Origin: Ashinkailepas kermadecensis
Taxonomy: Eukaryota > Arthropoda > Thecostraca > Neolepadidae
Length of the DNA stretch: 64,000 bases
Assembly (NCBI GenBank): GCA_034440615.1
Contig: JAOTOM010005126.1
Location: forward strand, 878,501 to 942,500
Reading direction: 5' to 3'
Below, piece by piece: positions 54,801 through 64,000 of the stretch (positions are counted from its first letter, which is position 1; each line of letters starts with the position of its first letter). The position numbers were made by a program, and so were the translations under genes. The notes under the pieces were generated by a model. It saw only the letters and a list, made by a program, of their open reading frames with translations, ran no database searches and was not told where the DNA came from.

Positions 54801-55570
54801 AAGGTGAACTGTAGACCTGGAATCAACAATACTGGTATGAATTGCCAGTGGCGGATCCAGAACGCCGATTATGTGATAGCTTTGGAGGAATATGTTTAAA
54901 ATATCTACACATTTTAAAAGACAACCTCACATTTTCCTTCTTTTGAATCGAACAACTGATTTAAAACAACTCGTTTTTTCTAATAAATGTTCCTTGCATC
55001 TCAAAAGGTGCAATGTCAATTTTCGCCTAAAGCTGAATCTCTGGGGGTATGACCCTGGTGGCTCCTGCGATCTACTCATCAAACGCTAGGTCCTGCTTTC
55101 TCGCTCGCTTTCCCGCGTAACTGAACCAGTCGATAGCAGGTTGTTTATGTGTACATGTTCTATTAGTTTCTGGTATTTTCTAAAACATTTGAAATGAATG
55201 GAAGAATACTAAGTTGGCTATGCATGGAGAAGATGGCTGAATCACCTAATTTGTAAATAGGTTTGACAATTACATTTTTGAGTGGTTCAGAAAAGGTAAA
55301 CATTTAACTTGGCTATCCTACAGTAGTGTCTGAAAACATGATTCCGTTTGTCCTAGATGTGCCAAGTTGGCCACCAGTCTCCAAAGTTTGCAAACAAACT
55401 CTTTACTTTGTCAACCTTGTCCTTGCACCCTTACCATGTTTTGCTCACTCTGCACGAGATATGAGGTGACACTGTTCCAGTAGACTGCACTCATGTTTAA
55501 ATGAAGAAATCAATGGCTAAGTAACTTAAGCTACGTCTGATCTAGTGTAAACTGATATCCGTTGACGTTT
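54801..55570. other. AT-rich spacer
   Basis: No gene or repeat was recognised. Confidence 0.3.
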
Positions 55571-55629
55571 CAGCCACTGTCGGCCGATGGAGCGCCTTCA
55601 CTGGAAGATGTTGTTCAATTCTTCAAGAA
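55571..55629 (+). other. Possible small exon
   Basis: 59 bp between TTGACGTTTCAG and GTAAGTCA. It reads PLSADGAPSLEDVVQFFK in one frame and leaves two bases over, which is compatible with the exon at 60,364. This is only splice-signal and frame evidence. Confidence 0.3.
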
Positions 55630-56089
55630 GTAAGTCAATCTGACGAACATCTTTGCTTCTCGTATGCATGTCTCCCTCCCAGAATAGGAACTCCTTCCTA
55701 CTGCATTTTGAAAATATTGATGGATTTTTAACATTTCCATTATGCTAAGTACTCATAAGCATTTATGTTTTGGACATATTCAAATGCTTCTTCTATAGTT
55801 TAGGTTAGGTGCCCATTTGATGGATACATATGCATAGAAAATTGATTTCATTGCATTATTTTTTATTTGGTAATGTCAGTTCATCAGACCTGTGAAACCC
55901 AAACCCGTCCGCCACGCCCAACGATTCATTGAGCATCATTGCTTGTCCGCGGCACCCCGTGTCCAATATTGCTGATGATGCAGCGGATTCCAAGACCTAG
56001 ACGACCTTGTTGGTATTTAACACGCACACTGGAGGGGGGGCGAAATCCGCCCACCCCTCCGGTTTTTCGTAAATAACTGCAGATTTTAC

Positions 56090-56860
56090 TGGTCAATATA
56101 CGCGATTTTCTGCGTACCTGCTTAGAAATGACCGGCGCGTCGTTTAAAGCAAGAAAAATGGAAATCGGCCGAACATTTTCAAGTTAGGGACCGTTAGATT
56201 AAAAAAAAAATTATAGCACCAGACCACAAAAATCGGCGCTGATGCGCTTCCCGTATATTCGCAAAAGGGAAGTGTTCTTGGCAACACTAGCGACTTGTTT
56301 GATGTATATTGATATGGTATATAGTTTCAGGGTCATGCTAGGTCACCGAGGTCAAGTCAGGTGAAGTTTATGACATGTTAATGGAACCAAACTTGATCAA
56401 CTGGAATGTTGTCATAAATACACTACTGTTTGTCATTGCGTTTCCATACTTTATTCTTGTACTTCACTCCTTTCTTCACGAAGCCGATTGCTCCGAGCTG
56501 CCCGACGGAGCAGTCGGGCGGGCGGCCCGGTTCCGGTAACTGGAACAGGTAACTGACCTGATAAAGTGGTGTTATATAGGTGACCTGAGGTCAAATGTTG
56601 GGTCTAGCATCTGCATTGCATCATTAGTAATGTCCAAAACATCACTGATGCCCATTTTGGAGCATTTAAACACAATCACAGCGATCCATAACGATGACAA
56701 GTCAAGCCACGCAATACCAGAAAATTTGGCCAATTTGACCTCGTTTGACCTTGAAGATATTGACCTAAGGTCATCAAATTTGTACACAATAGAGTTCACT
56801 ACCGTACCCATCCATCCTGCGAATCTCGTTCCTCTAGCTTCACTAGGAGCCGAGATATTA
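56090..56860 (+). repeat. Dispersed repeat R2, copy 2
   Basis: Counterpart of 48,450-49,240. G-rich hairpin-like sequences stand near both ends (GGGGGGGCGAAATCCGCCC at 56,033 and GGGGGGGGAGCGGAATCCCG at 56,863). Contains TGACCTCGTTTGACCTTGAA. No gene was seen. Confidence 0.85.
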
Positions 56861-57930
56861 GGGGGGGGGAGCGGAATCCCGCCCCCCCTCCAGTGCGCGT
56901 AATTTTCAGAGGCCCTCCAGGGCGCGTGTTAAAGGTCCCACAGAAAGACCCGCCGGTTCACGAGCCGTAATTTATATTTCGTAGGCATGATCTTTTTGGG
57001 GGATGGGAGGGGTGAGGGATTACGTGCGCCATGCGCACCATTTGTCGTTTTTCGCTCATTCCTGCTGGATTTCTAAACTTCTAAACGCCCGTGGGTAGTG
57101 GTTAGTGAACCTGCACCAAATATTACCAGCAAAACAGTGTTTATTGTAGTGGAACTCTTGGCTTGCGATTCATTTCCTGAATGTGTGAAGTGTCACGCCT
57201 TTCACATACGTGCAGCTGCGTGGCGGTGACACAAACATGCTCTTCAATGTACTCTTTGGTTTCTTGGGTTCTTCAATGCACTCGGTCATGCATTTGTATT
57301 TTACCAGTGGTAATGTGCGACCTGAAATAGAACTGTGCTCAATGACAGAAACGTTTGACCATCTTTGATCAATGTTTGGTGACACCATTGATTGCATCTT
57401 CGTTTCTCAGTCCCCTCCTTTTGGTTCGCTGGTGCCCTGAGCGTATCACGGTAAAGTTATCGAGCTCCTTAAACGTACTTCACTTATGCAAGTTGCGATG
57501 CAAGCAATGGGGCGTGGATCTGACGTCTGATTTGGCAGCAAGATTACTTTAATAGCTTTAAACGAGATTTACATGAACCTTATGGGCGTTGCATACAAAT
57601 ATTCGGCTTCAATATCCCCTCCCGTTCCCCAACTGTGAGAGAGTTACTGGTCACTGGATGCAAATTGTCTTACAATTAGTGCTTCCTCACACTCTTTAAT
57701 ATCTTCTATGGATATATTGTGTTACAGGTATGTGCTATGTGGATTTGGTAATGATACCGTCGAATTTCCCAGCTTCGAATGAATTCTGACATTTTACGTG
57801 GTTTGTTTCTGTGAATCATCCATGTTTTTGTTATGTACTCGATGGGAATAGAAGCGTGGTGCTTCTTTCAATATATAAGTTTTCCTCATTCTCCCTTGAA
57901 TTTGCCAGAAGGGCGATTATAATTGATTGT
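56861..57930. other. Intergenic DNA
   Basis: No gene or known repeat was recognised. Confidence 0.3.
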
Positions 57931-58037
57931 GTAATATTTGCTCATTGATAGCCGTGACCACTTGAACCCTTCCCTGAAGTGCTATGCACCGGTAATTCTG
58001 CGACGAAGTGGTACCACTGAAGCTTCCGAATTACAAA

Positions 58038-58210
58038 ATGCCAAAAAAATGTTGCTGTTTCAGGGAGTCTGGAGTCACAGCTATCGTCAAAGTGTCCGAA
58101 GTGCCCTCTGGTCGCCTTCCATCGAGCACCCGCTCGCATTCTCACTGTTCGCCTTCCCCCAAACACAGAAGGCTACCTGCCATGTCATCGCTACCGTCCA
58201 GTGCAGAGAG
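58038..58210 (+). other. Possible first coding exon
   Basis: ATG 58,038 (MPKKCCCFRESGVTAIVKVS...) is open to a GAGAG|GTAAGG donor at 58,210/58,211. Two bases remain, so it would splice in frame to the acceptor at 60,363. The start recalls short Cys-rich N-termini but not enough to name a domain. Confidence 0.3.
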
Positions 58211-58559
58211 GTAAGGCCATCATCTTACAGAATAGCTCTGAATATATATCTTATAAGTGAGCCATATACCAGTTAGTCATAATGTGCATATGGAACGGCG
58301 GTCTTTTTATATGTGAACTTCTTCGTAAAATCGTTATTTTACTTTACTGAAGCATGCTACAAACAGAGACCATGAGGCTCATTGTACATGCTTGATGTAG
58401 GATCATTAAATTTTCATATTGGAGGACTAAGAATATGGTCCATAGTAAACATCAATAGGAATATGTGGGCCGCTGATTTCGATTGACGTTTGGTTTACAC
58501 ATGTATCAGGTGTAAATATAACGTTTACTTATGGAACGCTAGGTCGCTAAAAATATGGT

Positions 58560-58715
58560 TGGTAGAGCGTCGGACTCTTGATCGCAAGATTGTGGGTTCG
58601 AATCTCACAACCGACGGCATTTACTGAGTCCACCCGCGACCAATCGGCGTGAGAGGTTGGCGACGCTATATGACCTAGCGGTTCAATGCGTCGTAAAAGA
58701 ACCCAAGGTTCTTCT
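58560..58715 (+). repeat. tRNA-derived SINE, plus strand
   Basis: TGGTAGAGCGTCGGACTCTTG...GTGGGTTCGAATCTCACAACC has good boxes A and B. The body continues ACCAATCGGCGTGAGAGGTT and GGCGACGCTATATGACC...AATGCGTCGTAAAA. Duplications TCGCTAAAAATATGGT (58,544-58,559) and TCGCTAAAAATATAGT (58,716-58,731) differ at one base. Confidence 0.9.
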
Positions 58716-58731
58716 TCGCTAAAAATATAGT

Positions 58732-59860
58732 GCGAAGACAATTCACTGGGTATTGCTAGCACGTCTGATATGGGACAGTGGTGCATCATGCTCAATTATG
58801 GTTTGCCTAAATATCATTGACTGTTTGTGTCACTTGTGATGTCACCAGTGTTCGGACCGGTGCAGTCGTCTAATGGACCACAGAGGCACTTGGCCACAGA
58901 GTCTAATGGTGATAGGGGGACCGAGGGTGCATTCCCCATACCGTCGACTTGTGCGTTTGTATGCTTAGGTGTTACGAATTGTATCACCGAAGTATAATCT
59001 TTAGGAACATTTTACGGGGATTTTGGCAAGACAATTTCATGATTATGTTCCTGTTTTTGGAATAACAATTTCGCTATGAGCTAGAAGGGGGAGGGGTGAT
59101 CGGCATTTGTATACGGGCCTCATTACGGAAATACCGATGTTAGCCATTAACCACTGCTAGGCGGTTGGTAGAAAAACAAAACAAACGAACACGTACCAAA
59201 ATGAGAGTTGTGAATCAATCCAGTAGCTTGCATCAATAGCATTGGGGTAAAAGCAAAGGTCTAGAGAACCATAGCGTTTTTTTAGGTTCTACGTTTTAAT
59301 GGAAATACGATTATCTCTTCCGTTGAATACAGTAATTAGTGATGAAATGGCTCGCCTTCGCCTGAAGCTTTAAGCACTGTTTGTTCCTTTACATGTCATC
59401 TCTTGCCTAGCCTTTTTAGCTTGATGTTCTGTATTGACGAAGCAAACCTTTGGCCCGCTTTCCTGGGTGCACAACTGTGCAAGCTGCGAAGCACTTCTGG
59501 GTGAAATCATTTCTGGGTGATCCAGCACGACCAGATACGCGTCACCAAGCACTGCTGTGCGGGTCTTTCAGTTTGCTCATTGTCACCGGCGTCGCCTGAG
59601 AAGGAATTGGTTGACACTCTGTGTTCTAACACAGATGCTTGACGAGTACAGCAGCTGTGTGATCAACATGTTCGAAGCACCCCAAAGCCCCCGACGAGTG
59701 CAGCGGTCTGAACATCACCAGCATTGCATATGCTGAACGATGCTGGAGTTTTGACTACAAAACCAACATTTTGGTCGCTCATGTAAGCATTTTGTATAGA
59801 AAATTCCTTACAATGCTCACAATCATATCTCAATTAAAGCTTCAACTACACACATGGACT
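58732..59860. other. Intergenic or intronic DNA
   Basis: No gene or repeat was recognised. It would lie in an intron if the exons at 58.0 and 60.4 kb belong together. Confidence 0.3.
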
Positions 59861-59919
59861 GGGCGCTATATGACCAACGCAGTCGATGCGCCCCTAAGCC
59901 CAAATAACCAACCAACCAA
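59861..59919 (+). mobile_element. ~58-nt LINE 3'-tail insertion
   Basis: GGGCGCTATATGACCAACGC...GATGCGCCCCTAAGCCC...AAATAACCAACC, the best-preserved tail copy. It is flanked by CACATGGACT (59,851) and CACATATGGACT (about 59,920), a duplication with a 2-bp difference. Confidence 0.75.
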
Positions 59920-60363
59920 CACATATGGACTATCTAGCAGACGTTTCATCTCTGATTGAATTAAATTCCTGAGACAAATTATCCAGAATCAACACAATGC
60001 AATATCAATGAAATCCAAAATCCTGGAAATTGCAAACATCGACTATCCGAGGCATGAAATATTTTCGGAACCTGTAGAGCAGGTGCCTAGTTCTTTTTCA
60101 CAGATCACACTTAAACCTTTCATCAAAGGCATTTCAGTGACCTGATATGAAATGTCAAGGTCATGTGGGGGAGCTTGTTATATAATGCTAGAGAGCTTTT
60201 TACTATATCATAACAACCGATTCGCAAGCCCCACCACACCAACCGTGCAGCATTTATTGGCGTTAAACGCCACTCATTCTGCGATGCAAAAAATGTTGGT
60301 GATTGGTGGTCGTTATATTTGCACATGCATGGCTCTCATTAAGTTCATGCATTTATTTTCCAG

Positions 60364-61667
60364 CAATGCCGAAATCACAACTGGGGCCATTGCTCGCCGG
60401 GTGGCCCGTGCCTCTTCTTCGGCAACGGCAAAGTCGCACCGTAGCCGCTCTCCGCCGGCCACGTCTGGAACACCATCTGCAGACTTTGAAGATGACATGG
60501 TGTGGGCAAAGGCGACATTCCAGCCCGAAGACTCCTGCCATTCGGCGTCTTCCACGCGTGGGGGTTCGTCTGATGAGTCGGAAGACGACGTGACGTGGAC
60601 AAAGGCGGCGTTTCGTGCCGAGAGCTCCCACCGCTCGACATCCTCCACGTCTGACGACTTAGCAGATGACATTGCCTGGGCAAAGGCGACTTTTCAATTT
60701 GGGAATTTGAGCTGTTCGGCGTCTTCCACGCCTGGAGAGCCGTCTGATGACTTCGAAGCAAAGGCGACACATCGGCTGGATGGTTCTTATCAGTGTTTGA
60801 CGTCGGAGAACACACATTTTCAGTTTGATGGCTCTTCATCGCTTGGTGCACCCAATGTGCCGCATGGGCTTGCTAGCGATTCTGAAGCTTCGTGCGATAG
60901 TGTAAACGTGCGACTGCTTGATGACGATCTAGGGGGCGCGAAAGTGAGCCAATGTGCTCCCGATGTGGTGAGCTGCACTCATTTGGAAGGGGTGCACTCA
61001 AAACCGTCTGTTTATGGCTGTGCTTCGAATGCGGATACGAGATCAAGAGAACAGTATTATTCAATCAAGAGAACAGTATATTGTTCTCAGCCCAATATTT
61101 TAGCCAGACGCAAGGCAAAATGTCTGCTGTCATCGAGCGAAGATGAAGACCTCGATGCAGATCATAAAGAAGAGTGCCTTGATGAAGAGAGTGACCTGCC
61201 AAACGGGGTAAAGTCGAGCGGCGCACGAGGATGCATCGAGACGAGGTCGCCAAACGAAGACGACGGTGGGCTGCCGGCCAGTGTGGGGTCGAGGGGTGAT
61301 TGGAGAATCATCAAACTCGGACTGCCAGATGAAGACGAATTCAACCCGTCCAACAAGTTGGAATATAGTAGTGAACGAAAGTGTATGGAGCCCAAGTGGC
61401 TAGCCGAAGATCAGAGTACACTGCCGACCCGGATGGAATCGGGTTGCGAGCCAAGGTCTGTCGAGCCCAGAACACGAGACGAAGATGAAGAACTGCCAGT
61501 CCTGCTGGAGTCGGACGGCGGGCACAGACGCATTCAACCTTTGTCGCCCAACCAAGACCGACATGGCATTCCCAACAAGGTGGCGTCAGGTCAGGCAGGC
61601 GGTGGAAAACGCATCAAGACCACGTCGAAATGCTTGAGAGTATTCTCCACTCACAAAAAAGGATCCG
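60364..61667 (+). CDS. Large candidate exon encoding an acidic repeat protein of unknown function
   Basis: An open frame spans about 60,152-61,699. Within it a clean exon is bounded by TTTATTTTCCAG (acceptor, to 60,363) and GGATCCG|GTAAGT (donor at 61,668), 1,304 bp. The protein is hydrophilic. It holds three imperfect repeats around DDMVWAKATFQPEDSCHSAS, DDVTWTKAAFRAESSHRSTS and DDIAWAKATFQFGNLSCSAS, about 43 residues apart. The second half has four to five units built on LP...(V/M)xS...R.IE.R...EDD, about 35 residues apart. No domain, signal peptide or membrane segment was recognised. Nothing marks it as transposon-derived, so it is the best host-gene candidate in the window. Remaining exons were not identified. 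Confidence 0.5.
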
Positions 61668-61699
61668 GTAAGTTTTTCAATTGTGTTAGCTGTGAATGA

Positions 61700-62165
61700 T
61701 TGTACTGACCTGTCTACTTGTGATATTACATAGCGGTAGCTTGTGTCTGTTCAGTCAGTCTCCCCAATGTTCTCGTCTCTTTAAGCTTTTTCTGGCTTTC
61801 GTTGTCGTTTATCGCAACGTGTTCTGCCTTTAGTCTTTAATTAGAACAATGTGCTATATACGGTAGTTAGATTTTGTAATCCCAAATATAGCACACACAA
61901 AAAAACTAGTTGCGTTATTCAGCTGTGCTGCGAGGAACGGAGGGACAGGGTGCATGATCTTATCGCCTTACCTAATGGACACAAAATAACCCAAGTAATT
62001 GACTCGCGCGAACAGCGCGGTGACCGGCCCGGCCCCACTCCCCGAGCCGGACGTGGTCTGTAGCAGCAGCCAGCGTACCAATTGCTTCAGCTCCAGCGGT
62101 GGCAACACCACCTCAGTAGCAGCAGAACTAGAGGCAGCTCCTCCGCCAGTTGTTGAAGAGGCGGA
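61700..62165. other. Spacer turning into LINE-like GC-rich sequence
   Basis: To about 61,980 no feature was seen. From there the composition becomes GC-rich with Pro/Ser/Ala-rich open pieces, possibly the end of an ORF1 belonging to the LINE relic that follows. Confidence 0.3.
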
Positions 62166-63175
62166 TGGCTATGAATGACAGGTGGTCAGATATGGCGGCG
62201 AGGCCATCCCAGTCCTAGAAGGACGAGAAAGGGGAGGGTGTTCTTGGTGAACGTAGACGAAGAGACGGCGCCCTGTCCATCGCCTATGGAAATCAAGGAG
62301 GCCGCTCCGGGGCAGTGTCGCATCCCCTCTGAGGACGGATGACGACCCATTGTAGCCCCTCTGTGACACGGTGGCTTGCCACCCATACCACCACCACGCA
62401 TGAGCCCCGTCTCCCACAGCATGATGTCCAGAGCGGTACTCACTTGGAAGCGAGGTGCACCATGGCAATGCCCCCGGGGCACGCCCCAGGATGGCATCAC
62501 CCGGATCCGAGCCGTCCTGCCGTCAAGGGCACCCAGACACAGGTGCGAATGTGAAGGGTGGTCGTCGATCGTCATCTATGATATTTTGTTATTTCCTTGC
62601 CACGTTTCAATGGAGAAGTTGTGATCCATTCTACAGTGGAATGGTAGCGGGCAAGAACCGTCCAGGATCTCCAGGAAATTTTAAACAGGCTCTGGCCAGT
62701 AGCCATCTGTCTTCAGGAGACAAAACCACCTGCAAACTTCTCACTGAAACGTTGTCATTTTTGTGTTGCAAACTACCTGTCTTCGGACACTGTTGCTCAT
62801 GGAGGTGTCTTGCTGACTCTTCACCGTAGCACAGGCACTGGTACTTTGTAATGAGTGGCAGGCTGTTTCTGTTTTATTTGCATTCTATGTCGGCGCAGCG
62901 GCTCGACGAACTGCCCAAGCCCCTGCAGGCTGTCCCGCCCAGCTAAAGATCACTATCCACTTATTTCGCCCTTCCTCTTGGAAAAGTGACAGGCACATTG
63001 GGACGAGCTTCCTGCCAACAAGATCAGAGGCATCAAGTCTTGTTTGGCAAGAGGACCGCGATCTACCAGGCCAGGCGGGGAGAAGTAGCATTGTACCGCC
63101 TGGGCATTGGACACACCTATTCTACCCGTCGCTACTATCTCATCCCGATACCCAGGTATCACTGTCGTGCCGTAG
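62166..63175 (+). pseudogene. Internally deleted LINE: endonuclease start joined to ORF2 C-terminus
   Basis: At 62,626 ILQWNGSG... begins an APE-type endonuclease; one frame over, LQEILNRLWPVAICLQETKP and DTVAHGGVLLTLHRS show the Glu of LQET and the HGG motif (62,660-62,835). The frame then stops. From 62,890 the sequence matches the late ORF2 part seen at 32.2 kb (...GRASCQQ..., RRGEVALYRLGIGHTYSTRRYYL, 63,075-63,150). The RT domain in between is missing. Several stops and shifts. The 5' stretch 62,166-62,610 is GC-rich and probably the ORF1/ORF2 junction region. Confidence 0.65.
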
Positions 63176-63180
63176 CATTT

Positions 63181-64000
63181 TGCGTTTTCATGTTTTAGGT
63201 GTTTCCTGGCTGATAGGTTATACTTTAATCGTGTGAACCTGGATACTTACTGGTATGTCCCTGCCGAATTAGCCGAACCTTCAATTGAGCCAACAATGGG
63301 AAACACGAAGCGGAAAAGCAAGAAAAGAGTACGAGAGCAGGACTCCATATGAACACAAACTGATCCGCTCTACAAGTGAGTGCAAGTACAGGGACGACGT
63401 GTTGGTGGACCAGAACGAGTACTGCACTATAGCAACCAGGCGAACACCAAGAGACGAATATTCAAACAGAGAATATAAGACTGCGATGTAGCGTCAAATT
63501 TAATTTCAGCGTGACTAATCACCACCAGCAACTCCACGGACCGTGTTCGCCATATTCAGCTGGCGCGACTCAATAAGTCCGGTGCGGTGAATCTCACTCC
63601 TCGGACGTTCTCGACCAATCGTCCAGCAGATGTGCGTGTGCGGCGGCATCGGCTGATGTTGAGCGCCCTTCCGGGTCGTGCCGGCAGGTTTCCAACGAAC
63701 AGACGATCTGCAGACGCCGCCTGCCCTCCGCAATAATAACTGAGAATTCGACGCACACTGAAGAAGCCCGCATGGTGTAGCGAAGCAGTAAGTGTGCTGC
63801 ATTTTGTCAGGGGCACGTTGTGCTGGTATGACGGCTGGAAGGACTGCTAGGTTGCACCCGCGCAGTTCCCTTTGATGCGATATCCTTCGTGCAGCCGTCC
63901 GTCGTGCGTGGCGCATCGTTGTTGGTTGTTGACCTGCCGGGTTGAATCGCAGCGACTGTTTGACATAAGGACTGACCATTCGCCTTCAGAGAACTGCAAT
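63181..64000. other. Unassigned right end of the window
   Basis: Open frames on both strands (for example 63,515-63,979 minus) resemble no family I can defend. From 63,590 the DNA is GC-richer and may belong to an element that continues beyond the window. Confidence 0.3.

Noticed and set aside
62186..62575. Minus-strand frame with CLGALDGRTARIRV, slightly like a Harbinger first-Asp motif
   Set aside because: Only this short string fits; the following residues do not. The plus strand is explained by a LINE relic.
63515..63979. 154-codon minus-strand frame at the right edge
   Set aside because: No recognisable motif on either strand; left as unassigned.

Overview
The window is eukaryotic and almost certainly from an invertebrate animal. 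It has introns with GT/AG borders, no bacterial-style operons, AT-rich intergenic DNA, tRNA-headed SINEs, LINEs of CR1-like and gag-ORF1 types, Ty3/gypsy remnants, and pogo, hAT and CACTA-like DNA transposons. I could not name the species from the sequence. Most of the 64 kb is transposable elements in different stages of decay; the only host-gene candidates are weak (a PHD-finger-like locus at 34.0-35.2 kb and a set of exons at 55.6-61.7 kb).

Layout. 0-1.8 kb: 3' end of a Ty3/gypsy element (integrase, polypurine tract, putative LTR). 3.5-5.2 kb: a LINE ORF1-like relic and a MADF (Myb/SANT-like) pseudogene. 5.4-8.5 kb: a ~1.55 kb direct duplication, each copy holding part of a tnp2-type (EnSpm/CACTA) transposase; a third diverged piece lies at 9.6-10.1 kb behind a gypsy gag/protease relic that is itself split by a SINE. 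10.9-12.3 kb: a GC-rich minisatellite of 34 units. 13.6-21.8 kb: a three-layer nest, in which a transposase-like gene is split by a pogo-type element (13,865-21,009) whose own transposase is split by a hAT element (15,714-19,696). Each junction keeps its target-site duplication. 22.2-29.3 kb: a dispersed repeat carrying two more hAT elements only 53 bp apart (22,749-25,615, apparently intact, and 25,669-28,898, broken). A paralogue of this repeat at 39.2-40.2 kb keeps both empty target sites. 32.2-33.2 kb: LINE 3' fragments with a SINE insert. 35.5-38.5 kb: a large DUF6589-like mobile-element gene, also with a SINE insert. 41.8-48.1 kb: tandem repeats, MITE-like elements, two CR1-type LINEs and a nested LINE tail. 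52.15-54.79 kb: a LINE with complete 5' end, intact ORF1 and 3' tail but no recognisable reverse transcriptase. 55.6-61.7 kb: candidate host exons. 62.6-63.2 kb: another internally deleted LINE.

How the parts relate. One LINE family seems to organise much of the retrotransposition here. Its 3' end carries a short stem-loop (GGGCGC...GCGCCC) followed by CCCAAATAACTAAC. The tRNA-derived SINEs end in a related stem-loop with the same loop start but a different, still self-complementary stem (CGACGC...GCGTCG), as expected if they borrow the LINE's machinery. Several insertions consist of nothing but the last 26-64 nt of this LINE, each flanked by 11-14 bp target-site duplications. Much of the history can be ordered from nesting, target-site duplications and in-window empty sites alone.
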